Assembly (NCBI GenBank): GCA_000827495.1
Contig: KN817589.1
Location: 78,776 to 142,775 of the forward strand
Reading direction: 5' to 3'
Length of the DNA stretch: 64,000 nt
DNA from: Hypholoma sublateritium FD-334 SS-4
Taxonomy: Eukaryota; Basidiomycota; Agaricomycetes; Agaricales; Strophariaceae
The notes beneath the pieces are model-generated. The model did no database searches and was not told the origin of the DNA. It saw only the letters and a program-made list of their open reading frames with translations. The position numbers and the translations under genes were made by a program. Each line of letters begins with the position of its first letter. Position 1 is the stretch's first letter. Shown piece by piece: positions 1-12,343 of the stretch.

Positions 1-2620
1 CGCCCTGGCTTCTGCTGATGCGCCCCAGTGTCTCCGGACTACTTCTGTAACCTCGACGCCAACCTCATGCGGCTCGACCACCTCCAGCGGCCCGAACTGA
101 ACAAAGGCACTATCGACTTTGTCGTGGACTCGGCGGAGGAGTATTGGGCGCGGAACCCGCCACCGCACATCGCCCAGCCGTATGCATCCGTCGAAGGGCC
201 GCCGAAAGGCCCCCGTGCGCCGGCGCCGATAGACTACGTGTTCGCGTTCGACGTATCCACCCAGGCGGTCGTTTCCGGATTTTTGAAAGCATCCTGCGAC
301 GCGTTGAAGGACATCCTGTTTGAATCCGACGCCGCTGTGTTCCCCCCAGCAAGCAGAATCGGCATCGCAACGTTCAACGATTCGCTGCACTACTACAGCT
401 TCGCCGTGCGTTTCCTTCTGTTAGGCGTGATGTGCGTCCGAACTGACCTGCGGGCGGGTATCGTCCCAGTCAGAGGTGACTCAGATGCTCGTTGTCGGGG
501 ATCTGGACGAGGTGTTCGTGCCCAGCCTGGACCTCCTCGTCAATCCCGCAGAGAAGCGGGCGCAGATCGAGAGGCTCTTGGATCAAATCCCCGACCAGTT
601 TGCCGAAAATGTTAACGTTGATTCGGCCCTGGGGTCGGCCATTCGTGGTGGCCTGGCAACTCTGGTGAATATCGAGATCTATATCTACTTGATTTTCACC
701 CATTCTGATGTTGTGAAAAGGCAGGTCGTGGCGGCCATCTTGTTTTCTTCCAATCATCACTACCAGCCATCGGCGCTGGCGCACTCCCGAATACCCCTCC
801 ATCCGAACACAGCATGTACGACACCGACAAAGAAAAGACGCTCCACGCCCCGCGCAATCCGACCTGGATATCGATAGGGGAAGAGTGCGCCGAGGAAGGC
901 GTCGCCGTGAGCATGTTCCTGGCGCCCGCCAAATACATGGACACCGGCACCGTGTGCGCCGTGCCTAACCAGACGGGCGGCGAGGTGTTCTGGCACCCGC
1001 GGTTCTCCCCGCCACGAGACGCGGGTGTAATCCGGGGACAGCTGCGCCGGCTCGTGTCGCGCATGCAGGGGTACAACTGCACCGCGCGAGTGCGGTGCTC
1101 GACTGGTACGTCCCCGCCCCGCCATCCCGCCCGTCTATAAATAAATCACCTAGCGCGCGCTGTTTGTTTCCCCCCCCAGGCCTGCAAGTCAAGCGCCATT
1201 ATGGGCTGTTCTTCAAGTCGGGCGCGCACGAGCTCGTGTTCGGGAACCTCTCGGCGGATGCGTCGTTCTCCGCTGAGCTCGAACACACGGGACGGTTGTC
1301 GCCGCGGGAGTACGCACACGTGCAGTGTGCGGTGCTGTACACGAGCGTTGAGGGGCAGCGGCGCGTACGCGTGGTGAATCTCGCGATGAACGTCGTGGAG
1401 CTTGCTGGGAACCTGTTCCAGTTTGCGGATCTGGAGACGGTCGTGTGCCATATGGCGAAGGAAGGTGAGACGCGCGCTGCTGTTGTATGTGTGTTGTTGC
1501 TGAGGGCTTTGCCGGGTAGCGATGTCCTCGATGACGTCGAGCAGGAGTCTGATCATCCGCGAAGAGCTGACTGAGAAATCGGCGAACTTGCTGTTGGGAT
1601 ATCGGACCCAATGTGCAGCCGCTACGCGGCCCAGCCAGGTACGCTTACCTGGCCGCTGATGTTCTGATATTCTCAATGAATTCGAACAGTTGATTATACC
1701 AGAAGCATTCCGCTCACTTCCGGCGTATACACTTGCCCTGCAGAAGACAAAGCCGTTGAAAGGTACCTTTATTCTCATCACATCAACTGTGTTAGTCTTA
1801 CGTGTCCTCCAGCCCGGCAGGTCTCGTCGGATGTGCGGAACTACCACATCCACCGTATACTGGGCATGAGCCCGCGGACACTCATGGGTTACCTCTACCC
1901 ACGGCTGCTTGCCGTGCACGACCTGGATGACCAGATAGCGCTACCGCAGATGGTACAGAACGAGGACGGGACGACCGCGGAGAAGATCCTGATGCCCGAG
2001 TGCATGCGTGACAGCTACTTCAACATGGAGGCCGGCGGGGTGTACCTGATTGGCAAGTGCTTTGCCTGCGGTCAACGTGGGATAGCTAAGCTGACGGTCA
2101 TATTATTGCGCAGACAACGAAGAGATGATGATCTTTTGGGTGGGCGCGAGCGCCTCCCCGCAGATCCTGCTCGACTTGTTCGGGGTGGACGACGTGCATG
2201 CGGTGGACGCGTACATGGTGAGTCTCACGCCTCTTTACACCCGAGCGAGCGATGCTCATTGGACGTCGCTTCGCACGCTCAGCACGCTCTCCCTACGCTG
2301 GAAACAACGCTGTCGCGCCAAGTCCGCAATATTCTCGCGCACCGCTTCGCCCAGCGCGGGCGGCCTGTGAAGATGTACATCGCACGGCAAAACCTCGATG
2401 GCGTGGAGGTCGAGTATAGCGATATGCTCGTCGAGGATATGAACAACGGCGCCATGTCGTACCTTGATTGTAAGGCCACATAAGTCGAATACGCGGATAG
2501 CTTCAGTATTAATATTTGCTTGAATTCCTAGATCTCGCGGTGTTGCATATGCAGATATCAAACGTCGTGCGTCTCCTATTTTGCGCCGATATTTGTGGTT
2601 CGATACTTATCTCTTTCTAG
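1..2620 (+). CDS. SEC24: Sec24-family COPII coat subunit, 3' part (SFB3/LST1-like)
   Basis: COPII inner-coat cargo adaptor acting at ER exit sites. The window opens inside an intron, so the N-terminus and zinc finger are missing. Ten exons close in frame: 29-405, 470-664, 721-1105, 1180-1464, 1520-1638, 1690-1762, 1813-2052, 2114-2217, 2283-2469, 2532-2620. The first exons give the trunk domain (RPELNKGTIDFVV, then YVFAFDVS), followed by the linker MLVVGDLDEVFVP, TDKEKTLHAP and a beta-sandwich/helical part (REELTEKSANLLLGYRTQ). The gelsolin-like end has EEMMIFWVGASASPQILLDL and terminates after YLAVLHMQI. The intron at 2053-2113 starts with GC, not GT. The wording of the trunk start resembles the SFB3/LST1 branch more than Sec24 itself; this subfamily call is inference from memory of the family. 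Confidence 0.92.
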
Positions 2621-3492
2621 CTGAAAAACGGGGGGTCGATAGGAGGAGGAACCAGTATTCGAGGGTCTCCTTGGTAGTTTTTTGGAATCTCCACGACAAC
2701 AGTTATTGCTATGTGCTCGATGGCCTCGTTGCCGATGCCCAGTGCCCCCTGTAGAAGAAGTACCCACAAATCTGTATATGGTAACATATCCCTTATCCGG
2801 AACGGACGAGATATTACGTGGCCCCGAATGGCGAGCCCCTGGGAACAGCTCGGTCTAATGGTTATCAACGCGATGATCCTTGCCCAAAGCTATATGGATT
2901 CTGTGTCACAGCGATCGGCGACAATTCTGTAGTACAAGGCAATGTATGCCAGCCGGTTGAACTTCAGCCAGAAGAGGATGTCCATCTTAAAAAATCTCGA
3001 ACATGAATCTGGGTCGACTATCTCTTTCGGGTCATATCAGTGGTTTGGTGTGACGAGCCAGCTGAATCTGAGATCTGAGCCATGATCAGTACCAGATACT
3101 CACTAATTTAGGTGTAAATTTCCAGCGAACAGTTCACTTGGTGGTCAAGGTATTGGGGAAGGTGCCCTACTATTCTGACAGCGGAAGGCATGTGACCGAT
3201 TACATCGAGCATTCAGATCCCCGAGTTTCAGCACCGAAAGTAAGGAAATCTAACTATAAGTACTTGCTTTAAAATGAGCTGGGAGAGTCACTGGAAACGA
3301 GTATGTCTGTTATCTTTTTAAGCTCATCGTCTCACGGCTCTCGAGTGCGTCGCTCAAGCGACGAAATTGAACTGAATGAAAGAGGATCCTACAAACATGT
3401 ACAAAAGGCTTACAATCAGTACATATATGTGCAATCGAAGGAATTTCATTGAAATTGCATCAGTACATCCGTCCAAAGTCTGTCTACCGTCA
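2621..3492. other. Intergenic, no gene seen
   Basis: Lies between the 3' ends of the Sec24 gene and the convergent CFAP20-domain gene. Only short open frames without splice-consistent extension or recognisable motifs. Presumably holds both 3' UTRs. Confidence 0.5.
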
Positions 3493-4585
3493 TCAATGAA
3501 GTGCGTACAGCTCAAACTCCCAAGGAACCTTCTGCCCGGGGTCCCCTTCACCGAACCATATCCGCCGTAGACGACAGTTCGCGTGCACGCGTACATACGA
3601 CACATGAGCATATGTTCCTGCCGGAAGGGAAGGCCCGGGAGGCTGCGGTGCATGCGCACCGGGGCCTTCGGGCTGCGATGCTCTGTAGTTCGGGTGTGCG
3701 GGCCCGTCCGCATCCCGAAAATGGGGTGATGTAAAATATGGCAAGATAGAGGGGAAATGGACGGTGATGGTGCTCCATGCGGTTAACAGGTGGGCTGTCT
3801 GCGCTGGGAACGAGAGGGGCAAGAGAAGGAGCGGTAGTGCGCCGGGGCTTGTTTTTAGACTGGGCTTTTTCTGCACAGAAGAACAGTCAGAATATCGCAC
3901 GACTACAGGATCAAAAGAGAGCAGTTAGCCAGACAGACGCGAGTGGAGGGAGCTTTGTGGCATCAGAATATTCTGACGATCATCGTCAAGAGATTGCAGA
4001 TGCATAGTTATGGGTTATTCCAGCGTTGAACACTTTGATGAGAGCGCGCTTGAATATGCGATTTCGTCCACGTATGAAATATCGAGAATCATGATCAATT
4101 ACCTGGAATGTAGAAAACCGTAGTATCCCCACTCTGCCTGCCTGATCCACAATGCCTACTTCGAACGACCATTCTCTGCTCAGGTTACGGACTTGGATAT
4201 GCATCCAGGGGTGCTTGATCCCCAGTACAGCGGATCTCTCAACAGATCCGGCGCTTGCAGTGATGGGTGGACAATGGATATATGTGGTTGGAAGAGTTGG
4301 AGATTGGATGTGTAGTACAGTTTGCTCTAGTTCGCGCCCTCGGATATGGATATGAGAGTTCTCGACGTCCTTCCTATCGAGTTCAGGCAGACGTAACAGT
4401 CCCATTGGAGACGCTGGAGGAGGGCTTGATAGATGGTCATGCAGAAAGTGAACAAATGAGTCTGCAGGCAGAGTTTTGTCAGTCGTGACAGTGAATAAGG
4501 CCAGTGGATCTGAGCCCGACGAGGAAAATAAAGAGATTATTGACGGCTGTATAGTTGTGGAAAGTAGCGCATTCGTATATTTCAT
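3493..4585 (-). CDS. CFAP20/DUF667-domain protein
   Basis: Two exons, 4103-4585 and 3493-3870, joined by a 232-nt intron in phase 0, giving 286 aa in frame. The beginning (MKYTNALLSTTIQPSIISLF) matches the start of the CFAP20 domain, followed by VLHIQSPTLPTTYI, LGIKHPWMHIQVRNL, WSFEVGIVDQAGRVGILRFS and, in exon 2, the late-domain strands SYVRVHANCRLRRIWFG and PWEFELYAL. In animals and algae CFAP20 is an axoneme inner-junction protein; non-flagellated fungi keep DUF667-domain proteins of unclear role, so I name only the domain. It carries inserts, for example a Pro-rich stretch in exon 2, which make it longer than the roughly 190-aa animal protein. Start chosen as the first Met, directly before the conserved segment. 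Confidence 0.85.
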
Positions 4586-7242
4586 GATTTAGCCAGAAGG
4601 AAGGGAGAATTTGGGGAGAATTGGAAACAAATTCAATAAATTCAAAGGAGTCCGCGATCTTTGTTTGGCAGAAACGTCCAGATCAAGCGACGGCAGGTAC
4701 GGCATTGGAATTTGGAAAGCCGCCTAAGCGCCGGGAGCGGCCCAACGGCACCAAGTACTTACGCCTACTGGTTGAAGCAAGCTGGGGGACAGTCTACTGA
4801 AACGTGATTAAATATCCCGAACGTGTATTTGTGACTCTCAGATGTCCAGGGTCCTCAGGTTACGAATCTGATTCTCCACGCAACTCCTTTCATCTCGGAC
4901 TCGCCGTCTCTTCTTCCCAGTGACATTACAGGCTCCTCGAGGCCTGAGGTTCGCAGTGCATTACATCTTCGGATAGGTCCACCTTATGGATTGCGATGAT
5001 TCAAACACCTTGTTTGACGTGATCCGCGCCGCTTTTAATAAATGAAACAACAGCGCTCTGATATTATGGCACCGCACAGTCATATTGTCGACAGAGCGCT
5101 GAGGCGTTGAGGGCCTGATATCGCAGAATGTAATAATATCGACAGGCGTAATACCAATCACCGCCGACGTCAGCAAGTTCGCACATCGTGCCACATATCA
5201 GGCTTTCTCGACGGTGATGCTTGCTTTATGAGACGTCAGGAAATGGCAGGCGACAGAGCGGTGGTGGATAACTCACAGAAATAGAGGCTGTCATAAAAGT
5301 AACAACTTCCTCCATGTGCATTGGCTTTTGACCCACAATGAGAGGATATGCCATCGACTACCCCAGCCCCTATAGCCAGAGTAAGCCATAATGGGATGAG
5401 CGCGGTCTTGAGGAAGTGAATACATCAAATACAAACTGACAGTGATCTTGGTCAAAGCAATAGCTAATCCGCTGGTCGTCGTGATTAAGTCGATTGTACT
5501 GCGTCACCCGGCAAGTATCATATTCCCAGATGATGTATTTGTGGGCGTCGATGGTGAAGCGGCCCGCATCCTTATAATAACTGTCGCCATCTCAGAGAAG
5601 CCATACACGAGGATGGAACAGATCGAACCTTGCGAGAGCCCTACAGTCTTGAGTTGGTTTAGTTTCGGTGTGCCTGAGCTCTAAAGTGAGAGAACGTACC
5701 TTCTACATCCGGTGGACCATCGATGCTGATGCGCAAGTTGTTTTGCTTCAGAACAGGTTATCAACAAGAGACATAACGAAGTTGGCTCACACGGGACTAT
5801 CGCAGTATGTCTCGCAGTTCGCTGTGCACAAATCAAAATCTTTCAAATGAATCTTCTGCGGTGTCGCGGCTGAGCCAGGGTAGGAGGTTAGTTCCCTGTG
5901 GCAGGTCCATCGACCGCAATCTTTTCCCATATAGACTGCAGTATGTTCAAGAGTCGCATGAGTCCCGTCCTTGCATAAGACCGCTGTCGGGGGGTAGGAG
6001 TGATCAGATTAGACAATTAGGTGGCATGACAGGTACAGATACACACCCCGGAGGTCCCTGGCTCCTCTGGAACTCATCATTAGTGCAAAAGATAAGCTGC
6101 ATAAGACCGTCTGAGCAAAGATAGGTCGAACAACGAGCATGCTGATTACGAAGGGATCGGGTTACGTCGGAGCACGACGATCAATGTGGTACGAGACAAG
6201 AGGGGTTAACACGTTAAAAGCCTGCACTGCAGCAGATGTATAATTACGACTGAGCTCCGAAGACTGAAATTTTAGTGCCTAATGACAGTCTGACGTCGGT
6301 GTATCGACATAGAAGCTCCAAGCGCCTAGGACAATGGATCGCTTACAGCTAGCCCCTATAACCGTCCCAAGTTCCTTTGGGGATACATTTGCCGTACAGG
6401 AAGCCTAGCGCTAAAATTCCCAAGTTTTCAGATAGAACGGAGATGCAATTGCGTGCCAGCAGTGAAAGATCTAGCAGGTGACGTCGAGGTGGACCGTCGA
6501 CGCCAAGAACACTCCCAAAATCGACATCACGAACAGGAAGCGGTCGCTCATCTCGGACGAGATATGACACCTAAGCGTGCGCAGATGTAAGAACTTGGAG
6601 AAGCGTCGGACGTGTGCAGCATGGGCCACCATGAAAGAATTCGGGCCCGTGTTTCGACAGGTTGGCATCGTCTGATGAATCACCCAGGGAACTGGAAATG
6701 GAGATATCGCAGGAAGGTAATAGGAGGTGTGCCTAACGGATAGCTTTACACAGATGATAGTCCCAGATGTCGGGGGTATGACTTTGGGACTCTCTAGCTG
6801 CTTCGTGGCCCCTGCCAGTCGATTCCGGCGAGTCCTGCGCCTCCCTTGAAGTGAATCAAAGTCAGTTGTGGTGAACTAATACCGCGAAGTACCCAGAGTT
6901 GACTAGAGGATAAATGGATTACGAGGGGCAACTGCCCCTTGTCTTGCAAGTTTGAGAGGGATCAAGGAGAAGAAAGCTTTGGAAAAACCGTCGGAACCCA
7001 ATCGGAACCTTCAGTAAAGTTGGAATGCAAACATGAATAATCGGCAATCACCGGCTTCGCTTGCCGCATACCCGGACCCAAACTCGCCCGCCGTCGATCC
7101 TTTTCGTTTTTTGAATCTAAAGAATTGAATGAGACAATAGCCTAAATTAAGTATTAATCAACGCAATTTCCGTGCAATGGAGCTCTAAGATCTTGGACTT
7201 ACCGAGCGCAGGCGCGACGCATGGCAATAATAAGATTGTACG
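4586..7242. other. Gene-poor region, no supported gene
   Basis: No open frame above about 80 residues and no motif I can name. A few hydrophobic stretches occur on the minus strand near 6480-6560 and 5550-5650 and could be remnants of a membrane-protein gene with small exons, but I could not link them in frame. Confidence 0.4.
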
Positions 7243-8002
7243 TACTATCACGCGCAACGGAATGCAAAAGTGATCCAGTAATGCAAAACGCAGTCTAAAG
7301 AGCGCAATTCTTGGTCGTTTTGCGAGATTTTTTGATATTCTGGTGCACCTAAACGTAGTGCATAATCCTTCCAAGTTTTATAAAGCCAATCGTCTTAGTT
7401 GTTCTACAACTGCTTCGTCTATTCCTAAAAATACACTTTTCAGGCCAATATTTTTGCTGCTTTGGTGTTTCCGCCATTTTAAAGCATGAAATCATGCTNA
7501 AATTTTTACCAGNCCTTGANCTACATAGTATCTACTGACCCAACAAATTTTAACTCCTCTTATACAGGCNNTTTATAAACAGGATGGTAGATGAGATGAT
7601 GTTATGCCTTTTGTCACAGATTGTCACACCCCAAGACAGCGAGACTAGCGTCACGATTAATGTCACGCACCTGTTTTCCACTTGCATTCCGAAAGCTGTG
7701 AGTCTATAAGTTGAGGTACCGATAAATGTGCAGTATGTTTACATACAGGAAATTTTTCAAACCATTACGTGCTTGTTAAGAGGCAGAAATTACAAAACAG
7801 TAAGGAATGTTAATAAAAAAGTGTATTTTTGGAAATAGACGAAGCAGTTGTAGAACAACTAAGACGATTCGCCTTATGAAACTCGGAGGGATTATGCACC
7901 ACGTTTAGGCGCACCAGAATATCAAAGAATCTCAAAAAGCGACCAAGAATTGCTTGTTTTGCATTACTAGATCACTTTTGCATTCCGTTGCGCGTGATAG
8001 TA
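7243..8002. repeat. Long inverted repeat, arms of about 185-200 bp
   Basis: The left arm (7243-7440) and right arm (about 7818-8002) are reverse complements at well over 80% identity by eye, separated by about 375 bp that contain several Ns. Differences are mainly transitions, several at CpG, plus one block of about 13 nt present only in the left arm. Both arms, read inward to outward, encode a shared peptide-like pattern (DYA-RLGAPEYQ-IS, then ITFAFRCA) broken by frameshifts and stops. This suggests two oppositely oriented fragments of one decayed coding element, probably a transposon. I do not recognise the superfamily and saw no terminal repeats or target-site duplication. Confidence 0.75.
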
Positions 8003-11000
8003 TCCAGTTAGGCTTATGTCGCGGACATTCAAAACGTACTCGGAACCGGACAAATGTAGTAATTGCATCAGGCTTGAGCTTGAGCGCTTGTGTAATTTTT
8101 CTCATTCACATGCAAGCATGTGCCATTCTTCTCTCAATCTCAAGATATAACGATCTATCCGAGTTCAGTGGCTTGAAGTTCAGATGAAAACTATCCGGCT
8201 CAGAACTTGGTTCAGAGAACGTACATGCGTAAATAAATGTACAAGTTTGTCTTGTTGACAGAATTCTATTTTCCGGCTTCGCTTTTGAGCCTGAATTCTA
8301 CGCATCGCAATGAAATGATCGCCGTCGCAAACACATTTGTAAGAATAACCACACGATCTGAAGGAACCTATGAATAAGTACATATCTGTGCATATCTAGC
8401 CGGCGTCTCTGCATGCTTCAGATTAAGCCCTTTAAAACAGTTCATGAGAGTATATGTAGGACATTTTCACAACATTTTCAATTACATACTAACGATCTCA
8501 TACCTAAGCCTGAAAGACGAATACTGTTGTACAAAATTAATGGAAATTGTTTGTCCTTGAATATTATTGTCTGGAAGTTTAAAATTTGATGGCAGACCAT
8601 CTGTAACATGTGAAGAAAGCCTATCCTCAGAACTCGCAACACGACCCTCCTGGAACGTGCATGGTCCACCATGGATCCAACCAATTTAGTGGTCATAGAC
8701 TTCACATCATATCTACGACACGTATTTCACAGCCGTATCACAGAAGATGGGATGTCAGTTCTTTCTGTTAGGCTCAACTCCACCAATCATCGTTGTCCTT
8801 CGAGTTTTCTAGATGGACTGCGGTGGGAGCCTTGAAACAAAAGGACGTCCACTAAAGCAGGGACTAGCGTCGATTCTTCGCGCCCTACAGGTCCAAGTGC
8901 AGAACACCCTGTCTACGTTGACCCCACAGATGCTTCGTCTTAATTATAAATCAGATTCATAAATTAGATGGGCTGTACTTATGTCACCTTTTACGAAGCT
9001 ATGAGGCTGTGGGGTGGGGTTACCCTATATCGAGACGCATAAATCAGACACAAAGAAGTTATTTATCTTTAAAGCTCAGTTACCCAAAGTTAAAGGTAAC
9101 CTCACGCAGGGGTACTGGCGAGACTATACTCTAACATTTCGCGTGGAGAGGGAAGAGCATTCAGGCATACTCGCCATGCTATTTGACTTCGACACGTTCG
9201 ACGTGCATGCGGCTCGGCCTATGGAAAATTCTTCGCCGACGACGGTCGTACTTGACAATCACGTACTCTGCTTCTTCTTCGTAAGTATGAGCTTATTTTG
9301 ACCTTCCACGTCCGCGCCTCTCTCGGGAGCACCCCGGCATCTGGTACCCCAGAACTGGGGAATAAAAATACGGCTATTTACGGCACACGCTCATTCTATG
9401 GACCTTTTGAGTCCCGTACGTTCCAAGGACTCTTAAAAATATCTGGACAATTACATACGCCTGCCCAGCTCTCCAGTCGAGCTGGCCTACGTGCTTAATT
9501 AATTCCCCGACTACCGCCTCTGCCGCCGGAGAGGCATTCTGCGACCATTCGAAGTTCATGTGAGCGACGCCAGTGCTTTTACATCCGTGCGCTTCTGGGC
9601 CACGGCAGCCACGCCGCAGACAACGATGATACCGGAGGGCGGGACTTATGAGTGGGCGTCAACGGGATGAAGGGTGGCGCCTGGCCGCAACAGTGGGCTT
9701 TGTCAGCTCCGCGTCAGTCGTCTCCAAAGACCGCGAAATATTCTAAGAAATTAATACTTTATAGTCGACCAATAACAAATTTGAACATGACACACGGAAG
9801 ACCGGCGAAATAAGCGATTGTCTGGACATACATTTGCGTCAATATTATGGATTGTTTTGGTTGCGATGCCTCATGGGGGGATGCGCGCTATCCAAGCGCC
9901 ATCATCCTGCAACGGAATGCCGTTATACGCCCAAGATCGAGTCTCCCCGACGAACAGGAACGCGTTCATAACGCGTCCTTCTGCTCGGGTTACCATTTTT
10001 TATTCAATCAATTCAATTGCCACAGATCAAACCAAAAAACCGTATATTGGCTAGAAGGCATAATGAATCGAGCCGCGCCTATGGGTATCTTTCCATATAT
10101 ATACACCACGCGCGGTAGTGTGGAAGACGCCGTTGTTGCCCTCTCCGGTCATCTGAAGCAATGGAAAGAGTTAGGGATATTGATCCTTCACAGCTAATTC
10201 ACGTCAGGTTTAGTGTGATCATCTTGAAGCGTGGCGCAAGTTCCATGATTAGCCTAGATTTCACACACTGTGCCTATTCGTAGAGCGGTTTTTGCTTTAT
10301 CAGTGCTATTAAAACATAACCCATTGTGCCGTGACTTTTATGACAAGGCTGGACCAAACATATCAGCATGTGGTCGGGGCGTGGACGTCAATTTTAAATC
10401 CAAAGTGTTCGAGGGCAATTAGCATTTTAACTTTGGCCGTCACTTGGTGTTCATAAATTGTGGCATAGAACAGCCTTGACTTCGAAAAGTTTACGTGAAA
10501 TATCATCGAGCATCGGCTATCATAATCCCTAGCTGTACTGACTCTGTCGATTGCCTGGGGAGTCAGCAGTGAATTTTATACCTCCTTATCAACCTTATCG
10601 ATATGTCCAAAAATAAGTGTACATGGTCTATCCCAATACAAATGTCTGTCGTGAGTCGGTACTTATCGATTTGCGGAAGTCTCGGCTTGCTACACATGTA
10701 CATGACAAAGGGAGCCGGCCTGCCGCGGCGACCATCGATTCAAAAATGCTACGCTTGGCATACTGGTATGCTACAACGACTCTGACAACCTCAGTCTGGT
10801 TGGTCAACGATTTCATTGATGCTTCTTTCCATGACATTCCTTATGCTTCATTGCACTTTTCATATACTTATCATGCTTACCCAGAGGCACTCGAATGGAA
10901 GATTAGACTTATGAAAGATATTCTCACCAATTTTATCTTGACTTTATCATGCTTATAATTAGCGAAGATACACTTTCGTACATACTTAAAAGCGACACTA

Positions 11001-12343
11001 CCCTCAAATCGGACGCCGCATGTCTGTGCTGGTGTATTCTTGCAATGCATAACGACTCTGGCAAGGATGGATCAAATCGTCGTTGCTAGTGGTATCCTTA
11101 GGGGAACAGAACCTGGAGCTTATGTCCGTCGTCTTCCGAGCAAGCGAACAAGTAAATTGGAGAAACCATACCGTCAGAAAGTAAAGCGGGACGCAGCAAA
11201 AGACGTTAGTCCCACATCAAAGTGCTGCATTACGCTCACAGTTGATGCACAGGTCGGGCGCTTCGCACTTGTACATGACAGGAGTACCTCCACTTTTCTA
11301 ATTGCGCGAAGGGTACATGGGCTGGGGGGTACAATATCCAGCCGGTGATCAGCGCCGAGAAGGCGCCGTTAATCCCAGCCTTCTTGCTTCAGTAGCTGAG
11401 GTGGCCGACGCCAGTGCGAATCTGATCAGGATTCTGCTGCACCTGAGCCGCCGAAGACGATCAAGCCCGACGCGAAAGGACCTGCATTTCTCGTATCTCC
11501 GGGCGTCGAAGTTTGATCACACCCACTGGAGTTGCAGGCCAAGATTTGATTTCATATAGACCACAAGCTTGCGAGCCTCGTGCCTCCTGAGTCGCGTTTT
11601 TAGAGAGGAACGGAGGGCCTTCTTGAAGTGATAACGGAGCTGTAAAAAATAGTGCTCTTGATCAAACGAGGCAAAAAAGCGCGTACAACATATTACTTGA
11701 CTCACGTCAATGTCGAAATAGTCGTTGAAATAGTAGTTCAACCGCCCCCTCCGTCCCAATCTGGCGGTACCACAAGATCGGGGATATGGAGATAGAATCC
11801 AGGGACACGGCAGAGCATGGAACAGTAAAATCGCAGCTTTTAGGGAATATTTGCGCCGACAAGCGAGAGTCGAAAAATCGCGTCGGGAGACCGTTGTGGA
11901 AGGATGCCGCGAGGTGCCGGAGATTTTCTGAGTCTGAAAAGTAGTCACATTGCGGCGGGCGTTGTGGATCCCTTTGAGAAGCAGGACATATAGGGAAGGT
12001 AGCTGTAGAACGAGGCCCCCGTGTGTACAGACGAGAATAAAATCGCAAAAAGCTGGCTCAGGACTTTGGTCCTTGATCTGTCCATGAAATAAAAAAAGGC
12101 ACACACGCATCGTAGATCTGGTAGAGACGATGATGATCCTCGGTGAGTCGGTTAGGGACCAACGCGTCCGCCTGCCTGCCATCGCAGCCCAGCCGTCGAT
12201 TTCCTGCAGTCGTTCGCCCGTCTGGTCGTTGCGACCCAACCCAATCTCAATGGCCTTCTCTTAAACCCATCCCCTCCATTCCCGCCCACCTGATATCCTT
12301 TCCTGATTCCCATTCTAGATTTTAACATCGACGCTTCCCATCC
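8003..12343. other. Gene-poor region, no supported gene
   Basis: Contains open frames up to 240 codons (minus strand 11517-12239), but none shows family motifs, compositional coding signal or consistent splicing. The last 200 nt before 12344 are pyrimidine-rich (CT runs) and look like the promoter and 5' UTR of the next gene. Confidence 0.4.

Noticed and set aside
6349..6683. Hydrophobic minus-strand frames (FLFVMSILGVFLASTV)
   Set aside because: Could be a piece of a membrane protein, but no neighbouring exons could be joined in frame, so not annotated.
11517..12239. 240-codon open frame on the minus strand
   Set aside because: No motif, composition like random sequence, overlaps the CT-rich promoter of the gene at 12344, and no homologous-looking segments.
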